From Herpomyces periplanetae (taxonomy: Eukaryota > Ascomycota > Laboulbeniomycetes > Herpomycetales > Herpomycetaceae), in assembly GCA_009733715.1 (NCBI GenBank), contig WMKJ01000014.1, positions 1-64,000 on the forward strand: a DNA stretch of 64,000 nucleotides, read 5' to 3'. How positions within the stretch are numbered: the stretch's first letter is position 1; each line of letters begins with the position of its first letter. The translations under genes and the position numbers were made by a program. Shown here one piece after another: positions 37,601 through 46,515 of this stretch. The notes beneath the pieces are model-generated. The model was not told where the DNA came from, did not search any database, and saw only the letters and a list, made by a program, of their open reading frames with translations.

Positions 37601-40070
37601 TATTCAAACCCTCCAACTTGAATCGAACATCTAAATCGGTCAGGCAAAATGATTCCGCCGTTCCAGCGCTCTCATTTGTATCTCCTTCACTTCCAGTTTT
37701 TGCCCCCGATGGACATTTTGCCGTACCCCATGTAAACGATGCGCAATCGAATCCAATGACAGGTTGTCCATTTTCGAATGACGGATGTGACAATTGGTTT
37801 GCCTTATCAGTTTCTGCATCGTTTAAAAATTCATCCACTCGATCTACCGATATTTTGGCCTCTTGAACGTGTGCAAACATGTCCGCCAATTGATCCAAGG
37901 ATACCTGCAGTACCTGAATTACTGATAGAACGGAAAACGCAATAGACGGATGTAATGGTTTGCCTTGGATGGCAACATAACAGTAGAATGAAACAAACGT
38001 TATTAAAACGGGTGATCCCGACCAAACCGTTGCCGCTATAGTCCACCAGAGATACCTTTTTCGTAAATTTTTCATTTCCGTACATCGTTTTTCATCAATC
38101 ATTTTGGCAAATCTACGCTCCCATGAAAAAAATTTAATAATTCGAATATTTGTTAGTACTTCATTTGTAATATGTGTTCGAGCGTCTGTTGCGGCGAGAA
38201 TTTGTTTTTGCGCTTTAGCAAACTGCCGTGATATTGTAACATTAACTGGCAACAATAATAAAATCACCATAATGCTTGCTAGGGAACTCAGTCCGATAAT
38301 ACGGTAGAGTAAGTAAACTGAAATACATATTTGAGTTGGTGTGCCAGCCCAGACGAAATGAAGGTAAGCACACAGTTCGCTCACTTGAAAAGAATCAACA
38401 GCCATTAGATTGATAATTGCACCGGACGAAACGGAGTAAGAGGACTGACTCTCACTGGTTTTACCATTACTACTTTCATTATTCTTATTTCGTGATAAAA
38501 GGGAACGAACATAATGGAAAAACCCTTTACGCTTAGAAGTCCCATCACCGTTAGATTTAGTATCACCACTCAAAACTTTCTCCTTGCTGGTGCCAATTCG
38601 ACGACGCAACGACTTATTGTAAATTTCACTGATGATGATGGCTCGCAGGTGTATACAAATTTTTCGACCAATCCACAGAGCTTGACCATCAGCATAAGCC
38701 ATAACTAAACATTGTACGAAGAGCAATATCACGAGTAGCCATGCGGTACTGGCAGGCATACTGTTGGGTTGCTCGATATATTGCAAAATGGATTTGACAA
38801 GTAACGTAGGCACAAAGACTAGTAAGCCAGTTAATATTGAAAAAAAGGCCTGCAGGAGAAGGGGGCCACGAAAACATTTTAACAAGTGTAAAGAAAGTGA
38901 GGTGTAACGCTTGCGAAGTCTATACTGATGAAGAATGTTTTCGGCTTGATCATTGAAAGCTAAATCCCAAACTTTCGACATATCAAAAGGCTTGCATTTT
39001 CGACCTGCGCGAATGATGGGTGTAACCCAAGAAAATGTGGCTAAGGAGAAAAAGCTTGCAGTAGGTTCGATTGATGGTTGTAAACCATCCTGGTGAATAA
39101 TTTTAACGGGACGATTTCCCCATCTGCAGGACATGGACAAACCTATTAAAACAGAGCATGCTAACAAATGAACAAAGCAATATCGATTAAGAAATGACGA
39201 TGTCGGATGAAGAATATTTGAGCGAAGAGAGAGAATAGAAATAATCCAATTGACAGCGTAGAGAAGGGCGGTATGATACCAAAGCCAATAAAAAGTATAG
39301 CGATGATGATAGGAAAAAAAGAGACGAGAGGAAACGACTGAGGCTAAATAAATATCAAAAATAAGGGAACAGTAACCAGTGAAGGAAGATAATAAAGTAG
39401 GATGAAAATTGGAAGTAACCGTATACGAAATATCCAAGGCCAAAAGTAATAAAATACAAAACCCTTCGACAAAAGTGATTGTAAGCTCGGCAGGTGGACG
39501 AGTAATGTAATAATGCTTTACGATTCCATCGATGTTTGACAGTTTGGAGGTGGTAGGGGAAGGTAAAAGAGGGAAATTGGTGTTAGCACAAGTTGAAGTA
39601 CTAGGAGTAAGAGAGAGAAAGGATGAATTAACATTGGATTGAGCAGTAACATGGGTTAGTAAAGGGGTAGAAGAGTCAGTAGCAGAATTGACAGGTGGAT
39701 GTAGGGTATCATTAAGGCCAGAATCAGTGGTAGTATAAAAACCAGAAGGATGATTCTTTTGGCAAGCTGAAGATCGAAATTCCGAGTTTACGGAACGGTT
39801 TAAAAGGGTAGAATCATGGAGATCGAGACAAGATGGATCGTCACGGTAGCATTGAGAAGAGCGGTTGACGGGATTAGAGGAAGTAGAGAAACGATTGACA
39901 AGAGAACATGTATTACGACGTATTATAAACGTGTAAAGTAATCCTGTAAATATCAAAACTAGTGAAAGAATTACAGTAGTCAAGGGAATGATAAAATGAA
40001 GATACTTAAAGTAAAAACACGCGGTGAAGTCATCACCAGACCAAAGAGTATCGGAGCAAGAAAGATTCAT
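34644..40070 (-). CDS. ABCC (MRP/YBT1-type) full ABC transporter
   Basis: Intronless 1808-residue protein with MRP order: an N-terminal TMD0 (about residues 25-330), TMD1, NBD1, TMD2, NBD2. Such proteins pump conjugated organic anions, bile-acid-like compounds or drugs, usually at the vacuolar membrane. NBD1 has Walker A GSTGSGKSS (about residue 825), signature LSGGQKQRVALARAL (about 933) and ILLDDVLSAID, with Asp where the catalytic Glu usually stands, as is normal for ABCC NBD1. NBD2 has Walker A GRTGAGKSS (about 1517), signature LSHGQKQLLCLARAL (about 1680) and a canonical ILLMDEATASID. An unusual Lys/Glu/Gly-rich insert of about 70 residues separates the Q-loop from the signature of NBD2. 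The last 30 residues (Ala/Arg/Pro-rich) are encoded by a GC-rich patch. Substrate unknown. The start at 40070 precedes the TMD0 directly, and no intron signals interrupt the frame. Confidence 0.93.
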   Translation of the reverse strand: MNLSCSDTLWSGDDFTACFYFKYLHFIIPLTTVILSLVLIFTGLLYTFIIRRNTCSLVNRFSTSSNPVNRSSQCYRDDPSCLDLHDSTLLNRSVNSEFRSSACQKNHPSGFYTTTDSGLNDTLHPPVNSATDSSTPLLTHVTAQSNVNSSFLSLTPSTSTCANTNFPLLPSPTTSKLSNIDGIVKHYYITRPPAELTITFVEGFCILLLLALDISYTVTSNFHPTLLSSFTGYCSLIFDIYLASVVSSRLFFSYHHRYTFYWLWYHTALLYAVNWIISILSLRSNILHPTSSFLNRYCFVHLLACSVLIGLSMSCRWGNRPVKIIHQDGLQPSIEPTASFFSLATFSWVTPIIRAGRKCKPFDMSKVWDLAFNDQAENILHQYRLRKRYTSLSLHLLKCFRGPLLLQAFFSILTGLLVFVPTLLVKSILQYIEQPNSMPASTAWLLVILLFVQCLVMAYADGQALWIGRKICIHLRAIIISEIYNKSLRRRIGTSKEKVLSGDTKSNGDGTSKRKGFFHYVRSLLSRNKNNESSNGKTSESQSSYSVSSGAIINLMAVDSFQVSELCAYLHFVWAGTPTQICISVYLLYRIIGLSSLASIMVILLLLPVNVTISRQFAKAQKQILAATDARTHITNEVLTNIRIIKFFSWERRFAKMIDEKRCTEMKNLRKRYLWWTIAATVWSGSPVLITFVSFYCYVAIQGKPLHPSIAFSVLSVIQVLQVSLDQLADMFAHVQEAKISVDRVDEFLNDAETDKANQLSHPSFENGQPVIGFDCASFTWGTAKCPSGAKTGSEGDTNESAGTAESFCLTDLDVRFKLEGLNIVVGSTGSGKSSLLLALLGEMTLLKGQVLLPCGLTREYLKRDKVTGYTDSVAYCSQQPWLINGSIRDNILFSLPYEAKRYEDVIKACSLNRDFEIFDAGDETLVGEKGVTLSGGQKQRVALARALYSYSKYILLDDVLSAIDSHTAKWVFEHAICGAVKAKRTCILVTHNGSLCLPRADFVVVMDGGKVVENGTFEEVVKREKIKDNFVFGEGEKEKKSADEDTIVDGGEDQNAEEGKDGIKAVNSSVKLGNTAETVAVGSVKLSVILFYMRSMGNWVYWILVPVIFGTQQLCFVGLNLWIRTWANTFSNGGTKVGKQNGLIENSVSRVVHFSNFDLLTNGWSTGIGRLSGIIFGGLEKEIQQNQATGGLVRVEKHGTNLRYYLTVYALLGLITTMVAFIHDAMVFYGSLSASRKIHDKLVHSVLRAKFRFFDSTPLGQIMNRFSRDIESVDQEVASCAIGVIRSLSATITIVILISVITPEFLIACVFIIAMYYFIGSYYISSSRDLKRLESVQRSPLYQQIGETLSGVVTIRAFGDEDRFSRDNLRRINTQARPFIYLWATNRWLAFRVDVVGGLVAFSAGCFVLLKGRSIDAGAAGLALTYAITFTENVLWVVRLYASNEQNMNSVERIKEYLNVDQEAAAIVEGFRPAKDWPSRGRVEFINFSTRYSIDSEDVLKNLTLVIEAGEKLGIVGRTGAGKSSFALALFRALEARQGKILIDGIDISRIGLQDLREHLVMVPQDATLFAGTIRSNLDPFNLLEDSEIFSALRRVHLIGDDDDGKVGQEAEGSNDEELNKRQVNGGDKMKKIKTDKVINQGGKGGVQCSEGCGKDEEPAEKRNMFLDLNTAVTEQGANLSHGQKQLLCLARALLKKPKILLMDEATASIDNLTDTKIQDTIRQLESTTTITIAHRLRTIIDYDKVLVLEHGRMLEYGEPSILLNDSKTSFYKMCAAASDFGSLRHEANRATQARRAAQRPPPQHVA

Positions 40071-40807
40071 TTGGTACGGGACAAAATAGGCAATAAAAAT
40101 TTGATAGGATAAAATTTAACAAAGGTGCAAATGGAATTGATTTATCGATGTAAAACGAAAGAAGTGAGGTACTAGAAGTAATGATTAAAAGATATCGAAT
40201 TACAAGAGGATAAAATCGTGGAAATAAGTTGAAGAAGCGGTGGTGGTGCGAAAGCCGAGGTCGGACCGCCTCGGTTAGCGATTTGAGATAACGGAGGCGG
40301 AGAAACTAGTTCCGGGGGTGGCAGGTAACATCGTTTGGACGGAAGCCGAGGAAGGAGGGAGATAGTTCAGGCAGAAAGGATGGCAGTAGATGATAGTAGA
40401 TAATGGTATAGGATAAGGGTTGGGTTTTATAAAGAGAGATGGAAAAAGTAGAGGTGAAATTCAATGCACAAAGTAGATATGAATTATAAAAAGTAAGTTT
40501 AACACTCATTCACTCGCTCTCACACTCGACTATCGTCATCACCTACACATCCATGTCCAAACACATTCTTACCAATTACATAAGCTATACAGATGTGTAT
40601 AGGAGTGGATGGATGGAGGGGAAGATGAGGATAGCTATGCAGAAACTAACATTCACATGGGTAGTTCAACACTTGGGAAGCCAGTAGTGGAAATAAATGT
40701 GTTTTAACACAAGAAACTAACGGATTTTGGTTTATGTTCGGTTGATATGAAATACAATTAGCATATGCGAGCTGGAGTGCACGGTAAAGTAAGGGTGAAA
40801 GCGTATA
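40071..40807. other. Promoter region of the ABC transporter / 3' flank of NDUFA12
   Basis: A 737-base spacer. No coding sequence is supported. It holds the ABC transporter promoter side, with the CCGAGG palindrome listed separately, and purine-rich sequence on the + strand. Confidence 0.5.
40255..40274. promoter_or_regulatory. CCGAGG-N8-CCTCGG inverted repeat upstream of the ABC transporter
   Basis: Perfect 6-base arms (40255-40260 and 40269-40274) surround an 8-base spacer about 185 bases before the transporter start. Inverted CGG-containing repeats are the typical target shape of fungal Zn2Cys6 activators, which commonly control drug-pump genes. A second CGGAGGCGGAG lies just downstream at 40292-40302. 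The regulator is unknown and the role is inference. Confidence 0.35.
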
Positions 40808-41539
40808 TCAGTGGCGAAGTTTAGCTTGAGGTATCCAAAACTTGAATTTTGGAATCGTACTAAAAGAATTAAAAAATTCAGACTTTTTAGTAAGAGACAA
40901 ATATGATAACCTCCAAACACTACTCACGTATTATAAGGGCGATAAGCTTCAGAAGCACCGAGGGGTGTAGGTTTGTGAACAGTAGGAGCCCATATTTTTA
41001 CATTATCATGCTGATGAAGAGGTGGTTGATCAACCATATGAGATATCCATGCATGCCTATACACCATATAAATTAGCCTATGAAATAAGTAGAAAATAAA
41101 CTAACATATTCATCAAAACTACGTACCATCCAGGTTCAATCTCCGATCTTCAAACCTCCGTCAACATTGGCCCCATTACGTCATTGATTAGTGGCGATGA
41201 AGGATGTGGCGTATGTCCACTTACACATTAACGTGTTTAGATTTGTAATCGACCCAGCGAGTTCTTACTGAGAGTATCGTGATGGGCATGGGGCTGGAGT
41301 TAGTGAAGGATTGAACAAGCCAGCTAGCCAGTTAACTGGCTAAGTTAAGCATAAATTATACAAACTTACGGGGTAGTTCGTGATGATTTTCGTAGAATTT
41401 ATTGCCGAATTTATCAATACCAACCAATCTTCCCGATTTAGTATCACCTGCAGTACGATTATAATTAGAAACATAATAGATATTCACAGTTTGACTAGCA
41501 AGTATGGTGAACGAAACGGTAAAGTACATTCAGCTTACC
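40808..41539 (-). CDS. Complex I subunit NDUFA12 (B17.2 / 13.4 kDa), 5' end unresolved
   Basis: Accessory subunit of mitochondrial NADH:ubiquinone oxidoreductase. Six coding pieces are seen: a piece ending 41539, then 41447-41370, 41267-41225, 41147-41127 (only 21 bases), 41056-40928 and 40859-40808. The last five join in phase into 107 residues. These read GDTKSGRLVGIDKFGNKFYE, then ELPLRTRWVDY, then EIEPGWHAWISHMVDQPP, and end RPYNTTIPKFKFWIP..LRH, which follows the NDUFA12 family end to end. The piece before 41539 reads HHLKLVQHI and fits the family's QYIGDTK region, but I could not find an in-frame ATG or an acceptor for an exon carrying one. About 10-20 N-terminal residues are therefore missing from this model. 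Head-to-head with PGS1, another mitochondrial gene. Confidence 0.85.
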
Positions 41540-42341
41540 GATATGCTGAACCAGTTTTAAATGGTGATTAATCAAATTAGCATAGATTCAATAAAAGTTA
41601 TTGATAACGGAAGTTTAGTCTAGGAATTTTAGAATGTAGAGTTGTATAAAAACATTGTGAAGTATATTGAATGGAAAGCTGATTTAGTGAGGGTAAACCA
41701 ACCTGCATTTGATGGAAAAATTCCTACAAGGAGTAAGTAAAGCGTCCCTCATGAAATAAACGTAACAGAAAGTATGGTCATTTTATGCAACAATTCAAAC
41801 GAAATGAAGCAAAAATAAAACAAAACCCTCTTGCCAAAGTACGCCAAAACTATGATAACATACACGAAAGCCAATTTTCCACAGATTGCATAAAGTTCGA
41901 GTTATTGAAGACATAACGCAAACTTGAAAGATAAAGGAAACCCCAACAGACCGTATTAACACGCTTTCCTAGATAATCAATGAAGATGTCAAGGTATTTA
42001 AAAGAATTTTACCGTGATAATGAATTAACAAAAATGACGTTTCCTCAGGCCCATCCTTCCCACGCGCCACGCTCTGCGTTACGCCACAACAAGTAATGTT
42101 CGTCCTGGAGGAGGAGAAAGGTTAATCCGAAAATGTGGCGATGTCGCACCGGGGAATTTAAGAATATGGGAGAAGACGGAATGAAGTTTGCATCGCGAGA
42201 TAGGGTCGGGGAAGAGAATATAAAATCATTTTTATCTTACACGTTCACTTACATAATTTATTGTTATGGTGGTAAAAGAAAAATTAAAAATTGAAGTGTG
42301 AATTATCATATTGGAGGTTATATTACTGAGTTAATGGATTT
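41540..42341. other. Divergent promoter region NDUFA12 / PGS1
   Basis: An 802-base region between divergent genes. It may contain the missing first exon of NDUFA12; an ATG at about 41749 on the minus strand starts a short basic, presequence-like frame but cannot be joined in phase. No other gene is seen. Confidence 0.4.
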
Positions 42342-44087
42342 ATGTCGTATCGTCTAGCGGCAAGATTTTACGGTGATAAATTGGTTAAATTACGAGCCAG
42401 ATATTTAGACTGTAAGGCGAGGGTGAGCTGCGGTGATGGACAAGTTAATTATAGACCACACAAGGTGGGAATTAGTGAATGGAAAGGTTTAACCACTCAA
42501 GTCAACGGACGAGAAAGGGAGAATTGTGAGAGAGGGAAAGGCTTGACACAACAGGAAATAGTGACGATAAGTCGAGAATTGGGCAAAATTTCACCGGGAT
42601 TTCGCTTACCAGGGGATCGGATACAAATCCTGGGGACCCCGTGTGAATTTTGGAAGACACTATGTGATAGGCTAAGGAGTGCTCAACGAAGGATATATTT
42701 GTCTACACTGTATATTGGCAAGGGTGAAAGAGAGTTAATTGAAGTGATAAGCTTAGCCTTGCGTAAGAATGACAGGTTGACTTTATCCATAGTAGTGGAT
42801 GCACTACGTGGCACGCGGGAGGCACCGTGTGATCATTCGAGTGCTTCACTTTTAGCACCATTAACCCAAGAATTTGGAAATGAACGGGTTAAGATTTGCT
42901 TGTTTCATACGCCTAATTTACGCGAATGGAAACGTAAATTAGTAGGAAAGAGATGGAACGAAGGATGGGGACTTCACCATATGAAACTTTACGGGGTAGA
43001 CGATGAATTAATTTTGACAGGGGCAAATCTTTCCGAAGATTACTTCAGAAATCGGCAAGATCGTTACTTTGTTATTTCGGACGCAATGGTAGTAGATTTT
43101 TTTTACAAGGTTCACGAAGCCGTGTGTAACATGAGTTTTGGCGTTAGAGTAAAATCAGAGTTAACCATGAGCCAGGATGGCAAGGAGCTTAAGGAATGTC
43201 CGGATAATTTTGAGGTGATATGGCCGAAATGTAATTCGGTACCGTCACCGTTACAAGATTGGAAAGCTTATACTAAAGGAGCTGCATGTTTAATGGATAA
43301 GTTTTTTCGACCGGATCAATGGGATTGTGAAAGAGGATGTGAACAGAAGAGGTATAATGATACGATAATATTTCCCGTACTACAATTAACCCCGATAGTG
43401 GGGCGAAATATTTCAACGGAAATGAAAGCGCTGGAAATATTATTTAAGAATTTGAGAAGTATAAGTGATGATTGCTTAACTGGTGATAGATATAAGCATG
43501 ATATAAAACATCATGTGTGGACATTTACAACGGCATATTTAAACGTTCCAGAATGGCTGAAGGAGTTACTTCTCAGGTCAAGTCCAAGTAAAAAATGCAT
43601 AATAATAGTAGCAGGGGAAAAGGCCAATGGATTTTATGGAGCGAAAGGCATGGCTAGTTGGATACCTAAAGCGTATAAATACTTGACTGGGAAGTTTGAA
43701 GAGACAATTAATAGATTAGGAATGAATCAACGGATAGATATTCGAGAATGGGAGAAGGAAGATAAAGAGAGATGGACGTATCATGCCAAAGGGATATGGG
43801 TAAATTTATTTGGGGAGCGTGAAGGAATAGCCGATCCAAGTATAACTATGATTGGAAGTTCAAATTATTCTGAGAGAGCATATTTATTAGATTTAGAGGC
43901 AGGGGCAATGATAATAACGGTGAATGAAGGTTTGAAGAAGAGTTTAGAACAGGAAAGGATGAATTTAGTGAATCAAACAATTAGCATGAATTCGACGCGA
44001 AGAAACGAACCGGCAAAGTCCCGAAAAGTTCCCGTATACATTAAACTGGCAGTTTGGACAGTAAATAAACTCGGTGCGGCACTCTAG
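42342..44087 (+). CDS. PGS1: CDP-diacylglycerol-glycerol-3-phosphate 3-phosphatidyltransferase (PGS1)
   Basis: Makes phosphatidylglycerophosphate from CDP-diacylglycerol and glycerol-3-phosphate, the committed step of cardiolipin synthesis in the mitochondrial inner membrane. Single exon, 581 residues. It is a phospholipase-D superfamily enzyme with two HKD motifs: HHMKLYGVDD (His about residue 212) followed by TGANLSEDYF, and YHAKGIW (about 480) followed by MIGSSNYSERAYLLDLEAG. The segment GFRLPGDRIQILGTPCEFW and STLYIGKGERELIE before the first motif is typical of the PGS1 branch rather than of cardiolipin synthase or tyrosyl-DNA phosphodiesterase. The N-terminus (MSYRLAARFYGDKLVKLRAR) is basic and presequence-like. 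Both catalytic motifs are intact. The overlapping ATG 8 bases upstream is in another frame. Confidence 0.92.
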   Translation: MSYRLAARFYGDKLVKLRARYLDCKARVSCGDGQVNYRPHKVGISEWKGLTTQVNGRERENCERGKGLTQQEIVTISRELGKISPGFRLPGDRIQILGTPCEFWKTLCDRLRSAQRRIYLSTLYIGKGERELIEVISLALRKNDRLTLSIVVDALRGTREAPCDHSSASLLAPLTQEFGNERVKICLFHTPNLREWKRKLVGKRWNEGWGLHHMKLYGVDDELILTGANLSEDYFRNRQDRYFVISDAMVVDFFYKVHEAVCNMSFGVRVKSELTMSQDGKELKECPDNFEVIWPKCNSVPSPLQDWKAYTKGAACLMDKFFRPDQWDCERGCEQKRYNDTIIFPVLQLTPIVGRNISTEMKALEILFKNLRSISDDCLTGDRYKHDIKHHVWTFTTAYLNVPEWLKELLLRSSPSKKCIIIVAGEKANGFYGAKGMASWIPKAYKYLTGKFEETINRLGMNQRIDIREWEKEDKERWTYHAKGIWVNLFGEREGIADPSITMIGSSNYSERAYLLDLEAGAMIITVNEGLKKSLEQERMNLVNQTISMNSTRRNEPAKSRKVPVYIKLAVWTVNKLGAAL

Positions 44088-44503
44088 AGCCGATGATTTC
44101 TTGGCCTGAAATAATAACCGAAGTTTACCGATACAATTTCCGGAATTGGACGTTTTGCCGTTTCTTGGAAAGTTTTTCAAGATTTGGTGGTCAATACCGA
44201 TTACCCGGAAGATAACAATATAAGCCATGAGATTTAGGCCCGATTAGCGGCGGTGTTAGGATGACGTCGGGCCGAGTCCAGGGGCGACGGATTGTAGGGG
44301 TTCCGGGAGGGGCTGAGCCGAGACGAATCCGGTGTATGGCCGAATGATGTGCTTGCCGTGTGCCGTGCGTGGTACGCTATATACTACTTCGAGATATGAT
44401 CCTTTCTACAATACACTTTGCTGCATCACATCTCTTCCCTTCCTTCTTTATCCCTCCACTACAAACCTTTCTTTCTTATCGTACAGTCATCTCTTGTGTA
44501 GTG
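44088..44503. other. Intergenic region PGS1 to MINDY gene
   Basis: A 416-base spacer between tandem + strand genes. From about 44395 it becomes strongly pyrimidine-rich, as is typical of a promoter or 5' leader. The reading frame of the next gene is open back to 44360, but without an ATG before 44396. Confidence 0.5.
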
Positions 44504-46093
44504 ATGACACCTAAATTACCACACATCCCTCCTTTGCACACATCTCATTTAAATGGTACAATATCGGGAGACTCTCAAACAAACCACCCCGACAGTCTTA
44601 CAAAGGTCATCTATCCCATCAGAAGAATTAAATGGTTAGATACTCATGAGTGTAATACTTCATCATGTTCCTTCGTTGGTCAAGCTGCTCAAAATAATTC
44701 GAGCCGTGGCGCAAATAGTACGCAGGAGAACATCGTGTGCTCGGTTCATCGTGAATCACCAATCCTAATCCAGGAAAAAAATGGGCCTTGTCCGTTAATA
44801 GCTCTGGTTAACGCATTAATGCTAATTCGTGCGCGCCAGATTCCCTTATGTGGCCACTCAGATTCATCCGACTTACACTGCGTATGCCATGAGTCCATTT
44901 GTGTATCAGATAAGACTCTATTATCACCCTTATCACCTACATTTACAGTGAACAATCGACAAGCTCATTCCTATCTTTCACAACTTAACAGGATTAATAC
45001 ACCTGATATAAAGCCAAAAATCATATTGCCCACTTCTAAAGACAGTATTTCACCCTTATACTCCTGCCTTATTGAACGTGAAATAATCTCTTTACAACTA
45101 TTGCTTGAGGCTGTGATTGATGAATTCATGTGGTCCCTGGAACGTCATACCTCATCCAAGGTTCATCATCCCGACACGACAGAGCTGTACAACTTTTTAC
45201 AAAAATTGCACACGGGAATGAACGTTAATCCCTTATTGGTACCTAGTAGTTCCATTCCAACGACTAAATCATCCCCACACATTGGATCATTTGAATTATC
45301 AAGGGAGGTTGAACTATACTCTATATTCGGAATACCCTTAGTTCACGGATGGATTCCCCAAGCTAATTCACACGTATGGGATGCATTTCAACGATACGGT
45401 CCCACGTACGAAAAAGTCCAGACTAGCATGTTCCAACGACGTGAAACAAGCCTTGGAGCATCATCCAGTCAGAATAATCGAAATTCCGAAAAAGTTGACA
45501 TTGACGAACTAGCGGTTAACGAGTTTTTTCGGAATTACGCATCCCAACTAACCGATATAGGTATACTATCATTACGAGAAAATTTAGAGTCGGGGGAAGT
45601 TGTCATTCTTTTCCGGAATAATCACTTTGCGACAATACTCTGTGAACCGGATTTTTCAAGAGTACACAATAATTCTCAAATGGATCATGATTCACCCCTT
45701 TCGAAACGTCGATTATTGATGCTTGTTACGGACGAAGGTTATGCTGACACCACGAATAATGTCGTTTGGGAAAGTCTGGAAGACGTGAAAGGATTAGCAG
45801 GGGAGTTTTTAACGGGAGATTTAAGGGAAAGTGGAAATATCGTGCCTAGTATTGCAATTCCAAGTCGGACGGTTTATCATAGTGAAGTACCGTTAAGTCC
45901 AAGCTCGCCTAATGATTCCATTTATATGGAAGAGGAGAAATTGGCAAATTTAGCGCGAAGATCACGCGAGTCAAGTCAGGCTGAGATCTCTACATCGCAA
46001 TTTCGAAAATTAAGCATTAGCAGTAGTTTAACGGGTAGACGACGCAAAAGTAGAGGAAGTGATAAACCGGGTGAACGATGCGTTATATCGTAG
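44504..46093 (+). CDS. MIY1: MINDY-family Lys48-specific deubiquitinase with C-terminal CaaX box
   Basis: Cysteine protease that trims long Lys48-linked ubiquitin chains (MINDY/FAM63, yeast Miy1). Single exon, 529 residues from the ATG at 44504; the ATG at 44396 would add 36 residues. The catalytic centre is visible: Gln in LIQEKNGPCPLIALVNAL with the nucleophile Cys96, and the general-base His374 in FRNNHFATIL. The family region GIPLVHGWIPQ, then VTDEGY and the VWESLEDVKG segment complete the domain. After about residue 450 the protein is Ser/Arg-rich and disordered, and it ends CVIS, a farnesyl-type CaaX box that suggests membrane attachment. Mammalian MINDY-1 is known to end in a CaaX motif, so this is likely a shared old feature. 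Convergent with DPH3. Confidence 0.9.
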   Translation: MTPKLPHIPPLHTSHLNGTISGDSQTNHPDSLTKVIYPIRRIKWLDTHECNTSSCSFVGQAAQNNSSRGANSTQENIVCSVHRESPILIQEKNGPCPLIALVNALMLIRARQIPLCGHSDSSDLHCVCHESICVSDKTLLSPLSPTFTVNNRQAHSYLSQLNRINTPDIKPKIILPTSKDSISPLYSCLIEREIISLQLLLEAVIDEFMWSLERHTSSKVHHPDTTELYNFLQKLHTGMNVNPLLVPSSSIPTTKSSPHIGSFELSREVELYSIFGIPLVHGWIPQANSHVWDAFQRYGPTYEKVQTSMFQRRETSLGASSSQNNRNSEKVDIDELAVNEFFRNYASQLTDIGILSLRENLESGEVVILFRNNHFATILCEPDFSRVHNNSQMDHDSPLSKRRLLMLVTDEGYADTTNNVVWESLEDVKGLAGEFLTGDLRESGNIVPSIAIPSRTVYHSEVPLSPSSPNDSIYMEEEKLANLARRSRESSQAEISTSQFRKLSISSSLTGRRRKSRGSDKPGERCVIS

Positions 46094-46218
46094 TGATGGT
46101 GACGTAAGATTAAAGATTGGAGACTGTGGAGAGTTAACAACGATGAATATGTGTGGGCACGCACATCTTTGAAGCGTCATAACTATAAGTGCATTATGCG
46201 TTGGTGAAGTAAGAAAAG

Positions 46219-46515
46219 TTACGCATCCGGTTGATGATGAGCTATATCTTCCGTATCAAAAATAACGCGAATTATCAAGCTACACGTGGGGCATATGGCG
46301 TAATGAGCTGGTTCATCGTCTTCATCATCACTGTCGTCGCCATCATTTAACGTGCCCGTTTCTCGTTTAACACTCGCAAGTGTGTACGCAGGACCTTGTA
46401 ATTGAGTGAGGGAAATGATAAATTGATCACCACACGGACACGGAAATGTGTAAATTTCACGTTGCACATCATACGTCATATCCTGTAGTTCAATTTCATC
46501 GTATACGTTAACCAT
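46219..46515 (-). CDS. DPH3: DPH3 / KTI11 CSL zinc-finger protein with an acidic insert
   Basis: Small electron-carrying zinc protein needed for diphthamide synthesis on elongation factor 2 and for Elongator-dependent tRNA wobble modification. 98 residues from the ATG at 46515, which begins the family motif VYDEIELQDMTYD. The frame is open upstream but that part does not resemble the family. The four metal ligands are present in CPCGDQF and ICPTCSLIIRV. The distance between the two Cys pairs is about 27 residues longer than in yeast Kti11, with an insert that includes a run of Asp and Glu. An intron cannot explain it: the obvious donor and acceptor pairs do not restore the usual spacing. Divergence inside an otherwise conserved 80-residue protein is unusual. 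Lies downstream of CTF8 on the same strand. Confidence 0.88.
   Translation of the reverse strand: MVNVYDEIELQDMTYDVQREIYTFPCPCGDQFIISLTQLQGPAYTLASVKRETGTLNDGDDSDDEDDEPAHYAICPTCSLIIRVIFDTEDIAHHQPDA

Noticed and set aside
46300-46430. Intron inside DPH3 to explain its acidic insert
   Set aside because: No GT...AG pair with a branch site removes the insert, restores family spacing and keeps the frame. The segment is treated as coding.
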